Origin: Ustulina deusta | Taxonomy: Eukaryota > Ascomycota > Sordariomycetes > Xylariales > Xylariaceae | Direction of reading: 5' to 3' | DNA: 64,000 nucleotides | NCBI GenBank assembly: GCA_023159155.1 | Contig: JAJNNX010000002.1 | Span: 1,178,001 to 1,242,000, forward strand | Shown here: positions 37,490-48,066 of the stretch, in pieces | Position numbering within the stretch: position 1 is the first letter of the stretch | How the letters are laid out: the number at the start of each line of letters is the position of its first letter | Made by a program: the position numbers and the translations under genes | The notes under the pieces: model-generated | Database searches by the model: none | The model's input: the letters and a program-made list of their open reading frames with translations, nothing else | Told to the model about the DNA's origin: nothing

Positions 37490-37747
37490 ATGTCTCGAGA
37501 TTCCTAAGATGATTGATATATCGCCAACGTAGATATCGTTGGCATTTTGACGGTTCCCATCTGACCTCCTCTCTATCAGTCTTTGTGATGACAAAACCTG
37601 TTGCGGAAAAGGAGCTGCGCCCCAGAACTAGCAGGCCAGTCCGGTGGTATGGACTGGTGGTTGACCTCCCTTCTAGATGACTGTGTAGGACCTCCATATA
37701 ATAAAGGCGCGTGTACTCATGATTCACTTCTTTCTGACACCATGCCT

Positions 37748-38118
37748 CTAGTCTGCAGAGATGTACATAACTGCGCGAAAGGTTAGCGGGAAAACGAAGG
37801 GCGCCATGCCCGAGTTACTCACCGTTGTTGCCTCTCACAAAAGCATCACCATACGTCCTTCTCTTCACGCCGTTGACGTACTCCTCGGTTTTCTCTAGAG
37901 CGATATTCATGTAGCCATCGACTGACTGTAGCTCGCCTACACACCAGATAAATCAGCGTCCCATCTAGCCATCAGGTCGTGAAGCGAAGACAGCGGAGGG
38001 CTAGCTAGCTACCTTTGTAGATGACGCCAGAATTGAGCTTCACAGTGACAGCGTTGCCGATGATCTCAGAAAGAAAGCTGGAGGGGTCTTTGCCCTCGCC
38101 TTGTGTACCATTCTCCAT
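37748..38118 (-). CDS. LSM6: LSm6, U6 snRNA-associated Sm-like protein
   Basis: Three exons, 38118-38013, 37936-37823 and 37770-37748, encode 80 residues, the normal length for LSm6. The last exon is only 23 nt and adds VMYISAD and the stop. The Sm fold is clear: helix SSFLSEIIGNAV, Sm1 VTVKLNSGVIYKGEL...VDGYMNIALE, and Sm2 GDAFVRGNNVMYIS. LSm6 is part of the nuclear LSm2-8 ring that binds the U6 snRNA 3' end for splicing and of the cytoplasmic LSm1-7 ring that promotes decapping. The frame is open upstream to 38271 with other ATGs, but the conserved protein begins at 38118. It shares a 434-base upstream region with the Rad60-like gene. Confidence 0.96.
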
Positions 38119-38552
38119 GATGGACGATCGGAGGACACAAAATGACGAGAAAGAAGGACGAAGACGCGGGATGGGTGAGGCTGCTAAATTGAAGTAACCT
38201 AATCGAAAGACTACAGGGATTATGTAAATCATAGCGGGGTGGATGTTTAGGTGGGTTGACGGCTGGCGCAAGGTGGGGTTCGGAAGCTGCTTAAGTGCCT
38301 ATCCACCTATCTCAGGTGCCACCCGCAGTTGCTGAGTTAACTGCCTACATCGGTACCTGGCCGTATGAGCGTCAACACCTGCTGTTGTTATCTTTTCCGT
38401 AAAAAACCAACAACGCCATATATTTCGCATTTTCCTGCACTCGCCGTCGTGTCCGCGGACTGAGGGTATACCGACTTCTCCCTTCCCACATCATTTGCGC
38501 TCCTCGCCCGACTGCTTATCTCAGCTTAGCCGACGCACGAGATTAAGTCACC
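38119..38552. promoter_or_regulatory. shared divergent promoter region, LSM6 and Rad60-like gene
   Basis: These 434 bases between two start codons must serve both transcripts. C/T-rich leader sequence precedes the Rad60-like start (for example around 38475-38500). I see no specific operator. Confidence 0.5.
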
Positions 38553-40151
38553 ATGGCCGACCTACAAAAGCCCCCGCCAGCTAAGCGCGCTCTACCGTTC
38601 AAGCGCACCGTGAGGCAGAAAGCCCCGAGCGACGCATCATCTCCTGTGGATGATGACGGTCTAGAATTGTTTAGTCAATCGAAAAACTATTTCCCCACTG
38701 TCGTCGAGGATCAGCAGAAGCGTGCGCGAGAGAAGGCCGAGAAGGCCGAGAAAGCCGAGCAAGAGCGCAAAGAGAAGCTAGCGCGCGAGCGGGAAGAAGA
38801 AAAGAGGAGCGCTCGCGAGGCGCAGTTGCGGCGCGAGAAGAGGCGGAAGGAGACCGAGGAAAAGGAGAAGGAAACGAAATCTGCGAAGAAACGACGCCGA
38901 AATTCACTCCATTCCGACGACGAGGGAGCAAACTGCAAAGACGAAGAAGACGATGATATTTTTTCCGACCCGCCCCAAAAATCCTACAAACCATGTACCC
39001 CGTCTAGCTCAGAAACCAGGCGCCATGCCTCTGCGCCGAGAAGTTCGAGAGGCCCAGAAAGCGCACGCGGGTCACGCACTTCGAGGCCGCCTCAGACATC
39101 TATCATTCTTTTAGACAGCAGCGACGACGAAGACCCTACGAAGAGAGGATCGGAAGCTTTCATTTCAACCTCGAGGAGGCTGTCAGGCGGGAGTCAGGTC
39201 GGAGCTACACAAATGGATCTAACGAAGGGTAAGGCCAAAGCCGACGACAACGACTCAGACCTTGAGATGTGGGAGAATAAGCAGGAGAACAAAGAAGGCA
39301 TCGAGGGAGGAGAAGAAGACCCATCCGAATTTTACATCAAAGCGGCAATGGAGCGCATGCGCAAGGCGAAAGAGGCGCGCCTCGCACGCGAATCTTCGGC
39401 GGCTGGTGACGGGAACAAGCCGGTTACACCCGGCCTCGATGATGATGATCGTGGCACTCCCGTATCCGTTATGATTGCGGCACCCGCGCTCCCAGACGCC
39501 AAGGTATTGTGCTGCACAGTACGCACGGCGCAGGCGCTCCAGATTGCATTTGACACCTTCAAAGAACGCCAGAAAAAACAAACCACATACCCACACAAGT
39601 TAATCTCCGAGCTGGTGTTCACTTGGCGCGGCGACCGCGTTTACGAAACGACGAAACTCGAGACGTTAGGGATCCGTCCGCGGTGTCACGATGGCCGATT
39701 ACACGATAACACGCACAGCGGGCGCAACGGGCCTGAGGGCTATGTAGGGAAGGACAAGGTGTACTTCGAGGCGTGGACACCAGAGGACTACGAAAAGAAC
39801 CAGCAGAAGCAGGAGCGCGAGCGCAAGCGCCGGGAGATGGGCGAATGGTGGGGTGAAGACGACACCGCAAATGGCGAGGGCAGTGACAACGACGGCCAGA
39901 CGGTGGAGGCGGAGGCGGAGGACGACCGTGTCAAGGTCATCTTCAAAGCGCGGGACATGCCGCCGCGCAACGTCACGCTACGCAAGTACAGCACCGTCGC
40001 ACATATGATCAAGGCCTTCCGCAAGCTCGCCGGCCTAGGCGAGGACAAGCATGTCGAGATCCGCTGGGACGGCGAGGTCCTGGATTTGGAAACCACAGTC
40101 GAGGAGGCCGATATCGCGGACATGGACTCGGTTGAGGTGCATATCCGGTGA
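38553..40151 (+). CDS. Rad60/Esc2/NIP45-like protein with two SUMO-like domains
   Basis: A single exon with strong start context (ACCATGG) encodes 532 residues. The N-terminus is disordered, with a highly charged Lys/Glu/Arg coiled-coil-like stretch at about 50-125. A SUMO-interaction-like core (TSIILLDSSDDED, about 185-197) follows. Two ubiquitin-like domains end the protein: one near 312-390 (VLCCTVRTAQALQIAF to the YETTKLETLGIRP segment) and a clear Rad60-type SUMO-like domain at about 460-532 (VKVIFKARDMPP to DMDSVEVHIR). This order defines the RENi family (fission yeast Rad60, budding yeast Esc2, mammalian NIP45), which works with Smc5/6 and the SUMO pathway in replication-fork repair and silencing in the nucleus. 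The family call is firm; orthology to Rad60 rather than Esc2 cannot be settled here. Confidence 0.88.
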   Translation: MADLQKPPPAKRALPFKRTVRQKAPSDASSPVDDDGLELFSQSKNYFPTVVEDQQKRAREKAEKAEKAEQERKEKLAREREEEKRSAREAQLRREKRRKETEEKEKETKSAKKRRRNSLHSDDEGANCKDEEDDDIFSDPPQKSYKPCTPSSSETRRHASAPRSSRGPESARGSRTSRPPQTSIILLDSSDDEDPTKRGSEAFISTSRRLSGGSQVGATQMDLTKGKAKADDNDSDLEMWENKQENKEGIEGGEEDPSEFYIKAAMERMRKAKEARLARESSAAGDGNKPVTPGLDDDDRGTPVSVMIAAPALPDAKVLCCTVRTAQALQIAFDTFKERQKKQTTYPHKLISELVFTWRGDRVYETTKLETLGIRPRCHDGRLHDNTHSGRNGPEGYVGKDKVYFEAWTPEDYEKNQQKQERERKRREMGEWWGEDDTANGEGSDNDGQTVEAEAEDDRVKVIFKARDMPPRNVTLRKYSTVAHMIKAFRKLAGLGEDKHVEIRWDGEVLDLETTVEEADIADMDSVEVHIR

Positions 40152-41167
40152 CGAGACCAATGCCGAAAATCCAGCGGGTGGGGGGGAAGTATGGAGAAGA
40201 TGTCGATCAAAAAACACAAAACGAAAGGTGAGGTGAACTCAGAAGTGTGGGCATATATTTTGTTTCGGTGCCAGGAGCACAGGCGTTTTATCAAGGAGTT
40301 GCGTTGTGCATTTCCCGGGTGCATGGGACAAACGGATGGATATATATGGATGAACGAGGGACGAGGATGGTTGCCTCGTCGATTCTACTACTACGATTAC
40401 TTCAACTTGTACGAAACTCTACTTTATGATACCCTTCTTTTGAATCAAGACACATCAGTCGAAAAATCTGCTCCTGATTTGTTGCGCAACAACCATACAT
40501 AGTATCGTTCACCCCGTCGATTTCAAATGTCGCGATAAATCATGCTCGCAATAACCTAGCCGGAGACGTAAAAACTAGCACGCATAAAAGTATGCATGCA
40601 TGCATATTTGGTTATCGACGAGATAAACCAACTGCGTATCTATAAGGCCTGCAGGAGCCGAGTCTCCTCCAGCAACGTATCTCATCAAGCCAGCTTTCAG
40701 AGGTCAACTGGCTAAGTTCCCCATATAATCACTCCCGAGGTCATCCCCCCGCTTTCTTCATCTCCAACCAAATACATAGACAAGAAAATAAATTTTCACC
40801 TAGCTATGAAAGACATGCTCAATAACGCTCATACTCTCCTAACTAATGCTCTCTATCTTGAAGCCGCCAATTTTCTGCCGTCTCTCTATATTTATTTTGC
40901 CAATTTGGGTATATCAATGCTGGAGGTATCTGGCCGCCGTCGAGGCACCAAGACTCATCGCCACCATATCCAGTAGTTTGGCCATATCCGAGATGGGGAA
41001 ACCCAACAAAAAGAACCGACCCGTTTTCCAACCTGAAAATGCTTTACTCGGGTATGTGCGTATAGGAAAGATATGTGAGAGAGATTTGACTTTTAAAGAC
41101 CGTGGAGACGAGATAGGTGCGGGTTTTGGTCTCTCGGGCGAGAGTTTCCACATCTTGTGTGCCAGTT
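40152..41167. other. convergent intergenic region
   Basis: It separates the 3' ends of the Rad60-like (+) and GH5 (-) genes. It holds a short ATGC repeat, GCATGCATGCAT, near 40593-40604. Short frames on both strands look unconstrained. Confidence 0.5.
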
Positions 41168-42430
41168 TTATAAGTCGCCCGCCGCTCCATCGCTGGGCCC
41201 GGCGATAAGTTCAGTCATGTCGCGCATGCGGTAGTCAAGGATGGGGGTAACCCAATCATCCTCGATCAGGGAGTAGCCCTCCTTTGTGTTTTGGTGTGGC
41301 TTGCGTGGGTTAATGGCCCAGTATCCAAAGTCAGCATCGATACGTTTCAAATACCGCAGCAAATTCGACCAGTAGTTAGCGTCCCCCTCGCCTGGGTGAC
41401 GTGGAGCACCGAATTCGCCAACCCATACCGGGGCAATATCGCCCTCAACGAGGTACGCCCAGTTCTTGCGCATAGCCTGGATGAAGGAGGCATAGCTGCG
41501 CTTAGCGAAGCGCCCCTCTCGACTGCCCCAGCCGGACCAGGCATAGACATGCGTCGAGTAGACGACTCGATCCGGGACATCAAGCACAATTGGCCGTGTA
41601 CGAGCACCAGCCAGGTCATTACCTGACTCTGTCCCCTCGACTATGATCAGCCAGTCTTTGTTCATCCTCAGCAACCGGTTACCACACTTTTCCGCGGCAG
41701 TCGCCCAGCGACCCCAAGGCATCGTGCCCCAGACGCCACGCACCTCATTCCGCAGGTCCGCTCCGATGACGTAGGGGTTGTCGACAAAGCGCTCCATGAT
41801 GGTCTCCCAGTGCTGTATCCAGTCCTCTTCGGATTGCGATATGCGGCACAAGGGCCCGAGATGGTCGTTGGACCAGCTAGCATCACAGGGGTCTGCACCG
41901 CAACACCAGGTCGCAGTTGTGATGTGGTTGTTCACAATAACGGCAATGCCGGCATCGGTCAGAGCTTCGACGACGGCGGCAAAAATGTCGAGGGCACGCT
42001 GGCCGAAGAGGTCCGGGTTTGCGGTCAGGTGGCGGTCATGTATATACGGGTTTGCCATGACCATCTCATCGGAGTAGGGCAGACGCACGCTGTTGAAGCC
42101 GAGCATGCGGACGCTGGAGGCGATGACGGAGCGGTGCTGGATGTCGAGCCCGCCGGGAATAAATAATTCGTCACTACCGCCATACCAGTTGACGCTAGCC
42201 AGCTTGAAGCGACGACCTGCGATGTCGACAATGTCACGCCCCCTGGTCCGTAGCGGCATGGCGTAGGTTGTTATACTCGAGTCCTCGATGAAGGGAGGGA
42301 GTGGGCGTTGACTGAATAACTCGGCGCCGGCGTCGGGGATCCATGGGCGCTTGAGAGCGGCCTCCGCCTTCCACACATAGCTAACGAACCCACCTACAAT
42401 AAGGAAGGAAATGAGAATGAATTGGAACAT
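41168..42430 (-). CDS. GH5-family glycoside hydrolase, membrane-anchored or secreted
   Basis: A single exon of 420 residues. The TIM-barrel GH5 signature is clear: RLPYSDEMVM, the VIVNNHITTATWCC segment after beta-3/4, acid/base Glu229 in DLRNEV, His294 and Tyr296 in STHVYAW, nucleophile Glu339 in VWVGEFGAP, and the barrel-end Trp of FGYWAINP. Enzymes of this type cleave beta-linked glucans or related glycosides by a retaining mechanism. The N-terminus (residues 3-20) is one hydrophobic helix with no obvious cleavage site before the charged KAEAALKRPW, so it may be a signal anchor rather than a cleaved signal. Substrate and subfamily are not decided. It lies divergent from the RNase III-like gene. 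Confidence 0.9.
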   Translation of the reverse strand: MFQFILISFLIVGGFVSYVWKAEAALKRPWIPDAGAELFSQRPLPPFIEDSSITTYAMPLRTRGRDIVDIAGRRFKLASVNWYGGSDELFIPGGLDIQHRSVIASSVRMLGFNSVRLPYSDEMVMANPYIHDRHLTANPDLFGQRALDIFAAVVEALTDAGIAVIVNNHITTATWCCGADPCDASWSNDHLGPLCRISQSEEDWIQHWETIMERFVDNPYVIGADLRNEVRGVWGTMPWGRWATAAEKCGNRLLRMNKDWLIIVEGTESGNDLAGARTRPIVLDVPDRVVYSTHVYAWSGWGSREGRFAKRSYASFIQAMRKNWAYLVEGDIAPVWVGEFGAPRHPGEGDANYWSNLLRYLKRIDADFGYWAINPRKPHQNTKEGYSLIEDDWVTPILDYRMRDMTELIAGPSDGAAGDL

Positions 42431-43674
42431 GATGGGCGAGGAGCTAGAGGTTGGCGGCGTGGCGTTTGCTTTGGTTCGACTCGTTCAGTTGACTGGATGG
42501 AGAAGGTAGATCGGCTCTCTTCTCAACGGCAAATAGCAACTATAAATAATCGAGGTATTGAACCCATCATCACACCCAACCAAAGCCGGATGCTTAGGGA
42601 AGCATGAAGTTATACAGCACAAGCCGGAGTCAACGGCAGGGCCTATACTAAATGCTAGTAATTGGGAATCTTGAAGATAACAAGGGAGTGTTGTTTTAGA
42701 TGTATTTGGCAACCAACTGTGTGTCAGCAAATAGAGGTGACGTCTATTGTGCAGCCCCACCATCTCGTTGTCAGCGCGTTATCGATAACAACACGGTGGG
42801 TACTATCTGCAGAGCAGTGAAGTACCGAAGGCAGGTACATGAAGCCTATACCTATAGTCTGCCTGCCTGTACCTATAGACTTCTACACGAATGCCTATTC
42901 CTACCCACCAACATATTACATGGCAGGTAGTAATGCTGAATTACGAAGCTTCTCGGCCACCAAACACAGAATCGACACGACACCAAAGCTTTGCAATTTA
43001 TTATCTAAGGCGAACTAGGGCGCATGAGTGAAGTCGAGCAGGTCATATCGTCGTGACCCAAAGACAGCGCATCAACTTGTTCTGCAGCCCTATCATTTCT
43101 GCAGAGATTACCATTGTCCAGGCAATAGTTATATATGTTAGTCTCGGATGGAAACAGTAATGACATATCACCATGCTCGCTGTTAGACTGCATGCCAAAT
43201 AAAATCGCAAACATTGTCTGTGAACAATATAAACATTATTTATTCAGGATGTAAACATGGTCCAGTAAGAATGTAGGCTCTCATCTTTTTCTATTCGGAA
43301 TCTTACTGGCCCCATAGATATGAATCAAAGATCATGAGGATGCGACTCGCCGGGTATGCAGTCTGATACCATGTGGAGCGGTATGATAGGGGGGCTGGAC
43401 GGAGAATCCTCCTCGAGCATTGGTTGATACGAAGCAACCCTCGAAATCATTCCATCTACCATCTGCAGGTTGCCGTGTGATACCGCCATGCGGGGTTTGC
43501 TTACATACGAGACAAACACATTCTCGTATTTAAACAGCATCTATCTATCTTGTCTGTCACGGCCCCGTAGGATTGATCACGTCAAGCCCTCATTTTCTCT
43601 GTGCACGGCCGGCACTGCTTCCCCGTTTGCCTTAATCTACAGCCCCCTACTTTCTGATCCGGACGGAAAACACC
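42431..43674. other. divergent intergenic region between GH5 and RNase III-like genes
   Basis: Promoters of both genes should lie here. A CCTATA/TATAGG-rich patch occurs at about 42845-42885. No gene is seen. Confidence 0.5.
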
Positions 43675-44346
43675 ATGGACCGCACAACGAAAATCGGCTT
43701 GGCCCAGGCCGTCCTAAACTACGAGTTCCAGAACGAAGACCTGTTGTGGGAGGCTTTGCAAGCCCCTGGGTCGAGTGTCGCCACGCTGAACGGGCGCACG
43801 CTTACCCAGGGGAACAAGGGCCTGGCTACACTTGGCGATGCTGTTGCCACGCTGGTCATCAAGCTCGATTGCTATGCGATGAATCGATCTATTGGTACCA
43901 GCTGACTTTCAATTAACTACCTACCCTACCTCACATATGCAGTCACCACCTTCTTACAGAAAGCAAAACAGGAGAGACGGCCACCGTCCTACAGAGAGCT
44001 GTTAATAATTCCCGATTCGCCTTCCTGTGCGACAAAACCGGGCTTACGGCCTGCGTGAACTGCAACCCGAGCCAGGGCGGGACCGTCTCGCCTCGGACAC
44101 GTGCCGATACCCTCGAGGCCGTCAGTAGGTGATCCTCGAGGTCATTTGATCTTGCTTTGGCCACGCGAAGGTTATAAAAGGGCTGTCTCACAAGCTCTCA
44201 GGCGCTGCCGAAACATTCATAGGCTAAATGACAATAACTGACCCCCAAGTGTTGCAGTCGGCGCGGTCTACCAAGACGGCGGCATTGACAGCGCGCGAGC
44301 AGCTATGCAGTCGCTGCAGGTGATTGGATATGGCGAATTCTGGTAA
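43675..44346 (+). CDS. small RNase III-domain protein, probably catalytically inactive
   Basis: Three exons, 43675-43894, 43960-44124 and 44258-44346, encode 157 residues, a lone RNase III domain without a dsRNA-binding domain. The first intron has an unusual GTACCA donor but a good CTGAC branch site and TTACAG acceptor. The family core is visible: a first helix pair, the LGDAV turn (residues 53-57) and ADTLEAVIGAVYQDGG (122-137). Of the four metal ligands of active enzymes (Glu41, Asp45, Asp114 and Glu117 in E. coli numbering), three are kept (Asp55, Asp123, Glu126), but the position of Glu41 is Ala51, and the position of conserved Glu38 is Lys48. It may therefore bind RNA or act structurally, as some mitochondrial ribosomal RNase III-like proteins do. 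No targeting signal is obvious. Confidence 0.82.
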
Positions 44347-46268
44347 CGTAGAATCCCTTCCGGCTCTTTGAAGAACAATACGCCGTCAAAGGCGTCAGAT
44401 GACATAACCAGCTTTCGCGCGCTGCCACGGGACCCCCAGGGACCTCTTCACAGGGGCAGCCGGGGCGCACTATGCTCCCATCCCCTCGCGGCCCAGCCTT
44501 AAGCTCTCTTGTCAGGCAGCGCCGTAGGACCTCGCGGAACACCGTTCCTCTTGTTGCTACCGCACTATCTGCCTTGAAAGCCATGCGCTGGGCCTCCCCG
44601 GGACCCATCAAAGAGCGCCCCGGCAGCTTCTGCGAAGGGGAATCCGAGTGGCCCGCGGCAGCGCGCCTTATTCGATATTGACGCCAGACAGCCACTCAAG
44701 TCAATTGTCGGACATGGAGTTGGATGTGGTGGTCGCGTCTCATCGGCTGCGACTCAGTCCATACCGCCCTTGAACTGTAAGGTAGCTGTCTAATATTGGT
44801 TGTGACAGACAGCAACACTGCACAGAACAGAGGGGCAGAGCGTGTGTGAGTGCGACGGGGAGTGAGTGAATAGGGGGCCGGGGCGGATAAAGGAGGTTGA
44901 CGTGAGATGAGATGGTCTGTCAGGGGTAGTGGGAGGTTTTCCAACTAGTGTCCATCTTTTTTGAGACGATGGCGGCTGACTGGCTGCCTCATCGTTATCA
45001 TTTCGCTTTGATGGGCAAAAAGCTCTGGTGGTATTCTTCCGGGGGGGCTCTTGTCCGAGCTCAACCTCATTCATGATTGCCCAGGTACCTACCATTCAAC
45101 ATGGGATTGAGTCGACCCTAGTCTCTGTTGGAAAATGTCGACAGATTCAGACGAATGGGAACGAGATTCTATGACCTCAAAACCCTGTGTCGACGAATAG
45201 GAATCTGCGTTTTCATATGCAGTACACATGTGCACAACTGCAAATGATACCAGACATACTTAACCACCCGGTCGCTGATTTCTCCCCGAGACTTTTGGGA
45301 TACCGGGGGGTAAGGCTATATCGTTGCAGCTTACGTGCAGTCAAGTCTCTCGTCATCGCATTACTTCATCTGCCTCGACCCAAAGACATCTACTCTGTAC
45401 CTGCAGTTGTCCCTGGTCCTGCATGCCATGCGCAGGAGCACGGAAGGAAGAGCCGAGCTCGAGCCCTCGGCATCTAAGGAATCGTACTGTATGCATGGGA
45501 GGGACGTGCAGCCAGCCAACTAGGGGCGCGAATTCGAGGGCGCCCTGCAGGCCTTCGAAGGTCTGTGTGCATGCGTACCTGACCAAGGTATTTTTTTTAT
45601 CCCCCACGCGATTGAGTTTCTCATCAGGTGTTGTTTGCGAACGGGGATATCCATGTTAGCGTGGTGTAGGTATTGTGTAAGACCAGGCATGGTCTCTCTC
45701 TTTATTGAAAAGTCCTGTCCTCTCAACACCCCATATGCAATGCAACACGGAAAACTCGCCTCTCATGCCGCCTTCAGAGCCAGACTCAACTCGACTTGCT
45801 CTAGCCTTTCTACAAAGTATGAGGGTCTGAATCCCTGCCATCTACCGTGCCGGTATCTTGCGTTGTATTTACATAAATGACTACCCGCTATAACACATTC
45901 AGATATCCTGGTTGGAACCTGACCTCTTGATCCTCGTAGTCGCGAACGTAACCCAGCTAGTTCTTATATACCCCCATTATTCACATATCAAATCCCATAA
46001 TAGTAGTAGTAGCGACAGTGACCGATTCTCTTATGAATCATCGTTTCGTATATCGCCGCCTAGCTGTACATGAATCGCGCCCCAAAAAAAGACAAAGAAA
46101 AAGAAAAAAAAATCCGCCAGACGCCGCGCTCAAGGTAAATAAGTACTATTTTTCCCCCGCTCACACGAATATCAAGGCTCTTCTGGATATCGGGCGTGGT
46201 GTGTCAAAACTACGGTAATGTACGTGGCTGCTTCGTCGTCGAAGAAGTCGTCGTCGTGATGATGCGTG
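44347..46268. other. convergent intergenic region, no gene recognised
   Basis: A G/C-rich block at about 44400-44690 has open frames on both strands (69-130 codons) and could hold an unrecognised exon, but nothing matches a known family. An A-rich tract at about 46084-46111 and an AGTAGT run near 46000-46013 are present. Confidence 0.4.
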
Positions 46269-48066
46269 TTATATAAATACGTGACCGGGTCCTTTGTTTG
46301 GGCTGTAATTCGAGGGGCTATACCGCGCGCCCTCTTGCGTTTCTATCCTGTTCATCCCAAGAGGATTTATGCCACTGTAACCCGGGTAGCCTTGTGGCGA
46401 AGTTGCTGGTGATGGCACGTGTGTGGCAGGTGGAGGCTCGGAGTATGGTGATGATTGCGCATCCATCATTTCAAAGCGGACGTTTTGCGGGGCTCGAGGT
46501 GAGGAAAACGATCGTTGGTGGGGCATATACGGTGTAGTCCGCCCGAAGTAGTCGGGGGTTCTACGTCCGGGGGAGACGGGAGACGTGGATGACATCGCGC
46601 TACTTGGTGTCAGTATTGTTTCGTTCTTGGCGGTCGAGTCGCGATCCAACATTTCATATGACCGATCATTCTTTAGATCCATCCGTGCATCGACGGATAC
46701 AAATTCTCTCTTTCGCCGGCCCCCGAGGGTTGCGAACCATTCGACCCATCCGGTGACCATGGACCAGCGGCCGAGGATCAGTAATAGCCACAGGCCGTTC
46801 ATCTGTAAGTTAAATAAGTCTTTGAACATTGAGTGAGAGCAAACGTGTTGTCTTACTGCCAGGAGAATAAGCACTGCGGTCACTGTTGCTAGATTGACAA
46901 CCAACGGCTCAGCAAGATCCAAGCAAGGATCTTTTTCGCCGTGTGTTGCGAGACAGGTAATCCATCCCAATGCCTTGCTCGGGTCGTTCTTGATATCTTC
47001 AACAGTGCTGTCGAGGAAAACAAAAACGACAGCAAAGAAAATAACATCTGCAATAATAATCAAAACGATAACAATGCCCCGCCATTGAAGCTGAACGACT
47101 CGCCGAACACGTCGGTATGCCTGTCGAGGGCTCATGGTTCGAATACTGTTTGTGTAAGATGGCCCTCCAGATTGTTCAGTCGACTCGGCACTGTCTGCGA
47201 GAGACGCGAGATAAACTTTGATACAGTAGCCGAAGGTTGCGAACTGGATCAATACCGTCAGACCTGCGAAGATCAATAAAGGAATCCAAAAATCGGCCAG
47301 GCTGTTTTCGTGGTTGATATGGCAGGTCTGGCCGAATCGGAATGAGACGCCGCTGAAGACTAAAAGGAGGGTGAGCCCGATGAGGGGGATACCCCAGCCG
47401 AAGGCCTGGGAAAACCACATGTAATTCCGTCCTACCACCATTTGCCAGCAGATTTGTAGGTGTAGAGAGAGCGCTCTCAAGAAAACCCACAGGACGCCAC
47501 CCCAGCCACCTAAGAGCAGAAAGGCCCCCGAAGCAGCACAAATTGAGCTCGAGCCCTGGCCGTGAGGGGTGATTTCGTTAAAACATTGCTCTGGCTTTCC
47601 TGCCAAGGGTATGATGAATCCCAGCTAGGAACAGATCAGCGATGATGATGCGAGTGATTCGTTTGCTTCATCCAACTCACGTTCATGAATACTACGGCCA
47701 CTGTGAGGCAAATACTCAGATAATGTCTATGTGTTCTTTCCACAGGTAATACAACCCATGAGAGCAGCAAGAAAGCACAGCCTACCATGCCAACAACATT
47801 GACCCAGTCTGCAGATTGCGTGGCAGTTTTAAAGTTATCCGGATAGACCCAGTCGGTCAACGGACAGGGCAAGCAACAAGATATGCCTGTTATATTCGAA
47901 CAGAGCCTGCCAGCAACATCTGCGATAATGATGTCAGAAGTGGCCTAAGCGTAGGTTGTTCGTCTGCCTGAAACTTACACCCGCCTTTCGAGGGAAAAGA
48001 TTCTTCATTAAAAAAAGGCGCGAGGCAGCCCATTCGTAGGTCTGCTATTGACTGGTTCGATGCCAT
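46269..48066 (-). CDS. seven-transmembrane GPCR-like receptor
   Basis: Four exons, 48066-47979, 47919-47681, 47624-46857 and 46802-46269, encode 542 residues. A Cys-rich N-terminus (residues 1-65, NIT glycosylation site at 38-40) precedes seven hydrophobic helices at about 68-87, 97-117, 140-160, 183-202, 221-248, 292-313 and 354-380. A Ser/Pro-rich cytoplasmic tail (about 390-542) follows. The third cytoplasmic loop has a conserved basic patch (MSPRQAYRRVRRVVQLQWRG). This fits the fungal receptors annotated as secretin-like family 2 GPCRs (GprM-type); that subclass is from memory and less certain than the topology. The ligand is unknown; coupling would be to heterotrimeric G proteins at the plasma membrane. 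The last intron (46803-46856, 54 nt) has no stop and is a multiple of three. Confidence 0.78.

Noticed and set aside
39788..40324. 178-codon minus-strand frame at the end of the Rad60-like gene
   Set aside because: It overlaps the conserved SUMO-like domain on the plus strand and reads as Ser-rich low-complexity sequence.
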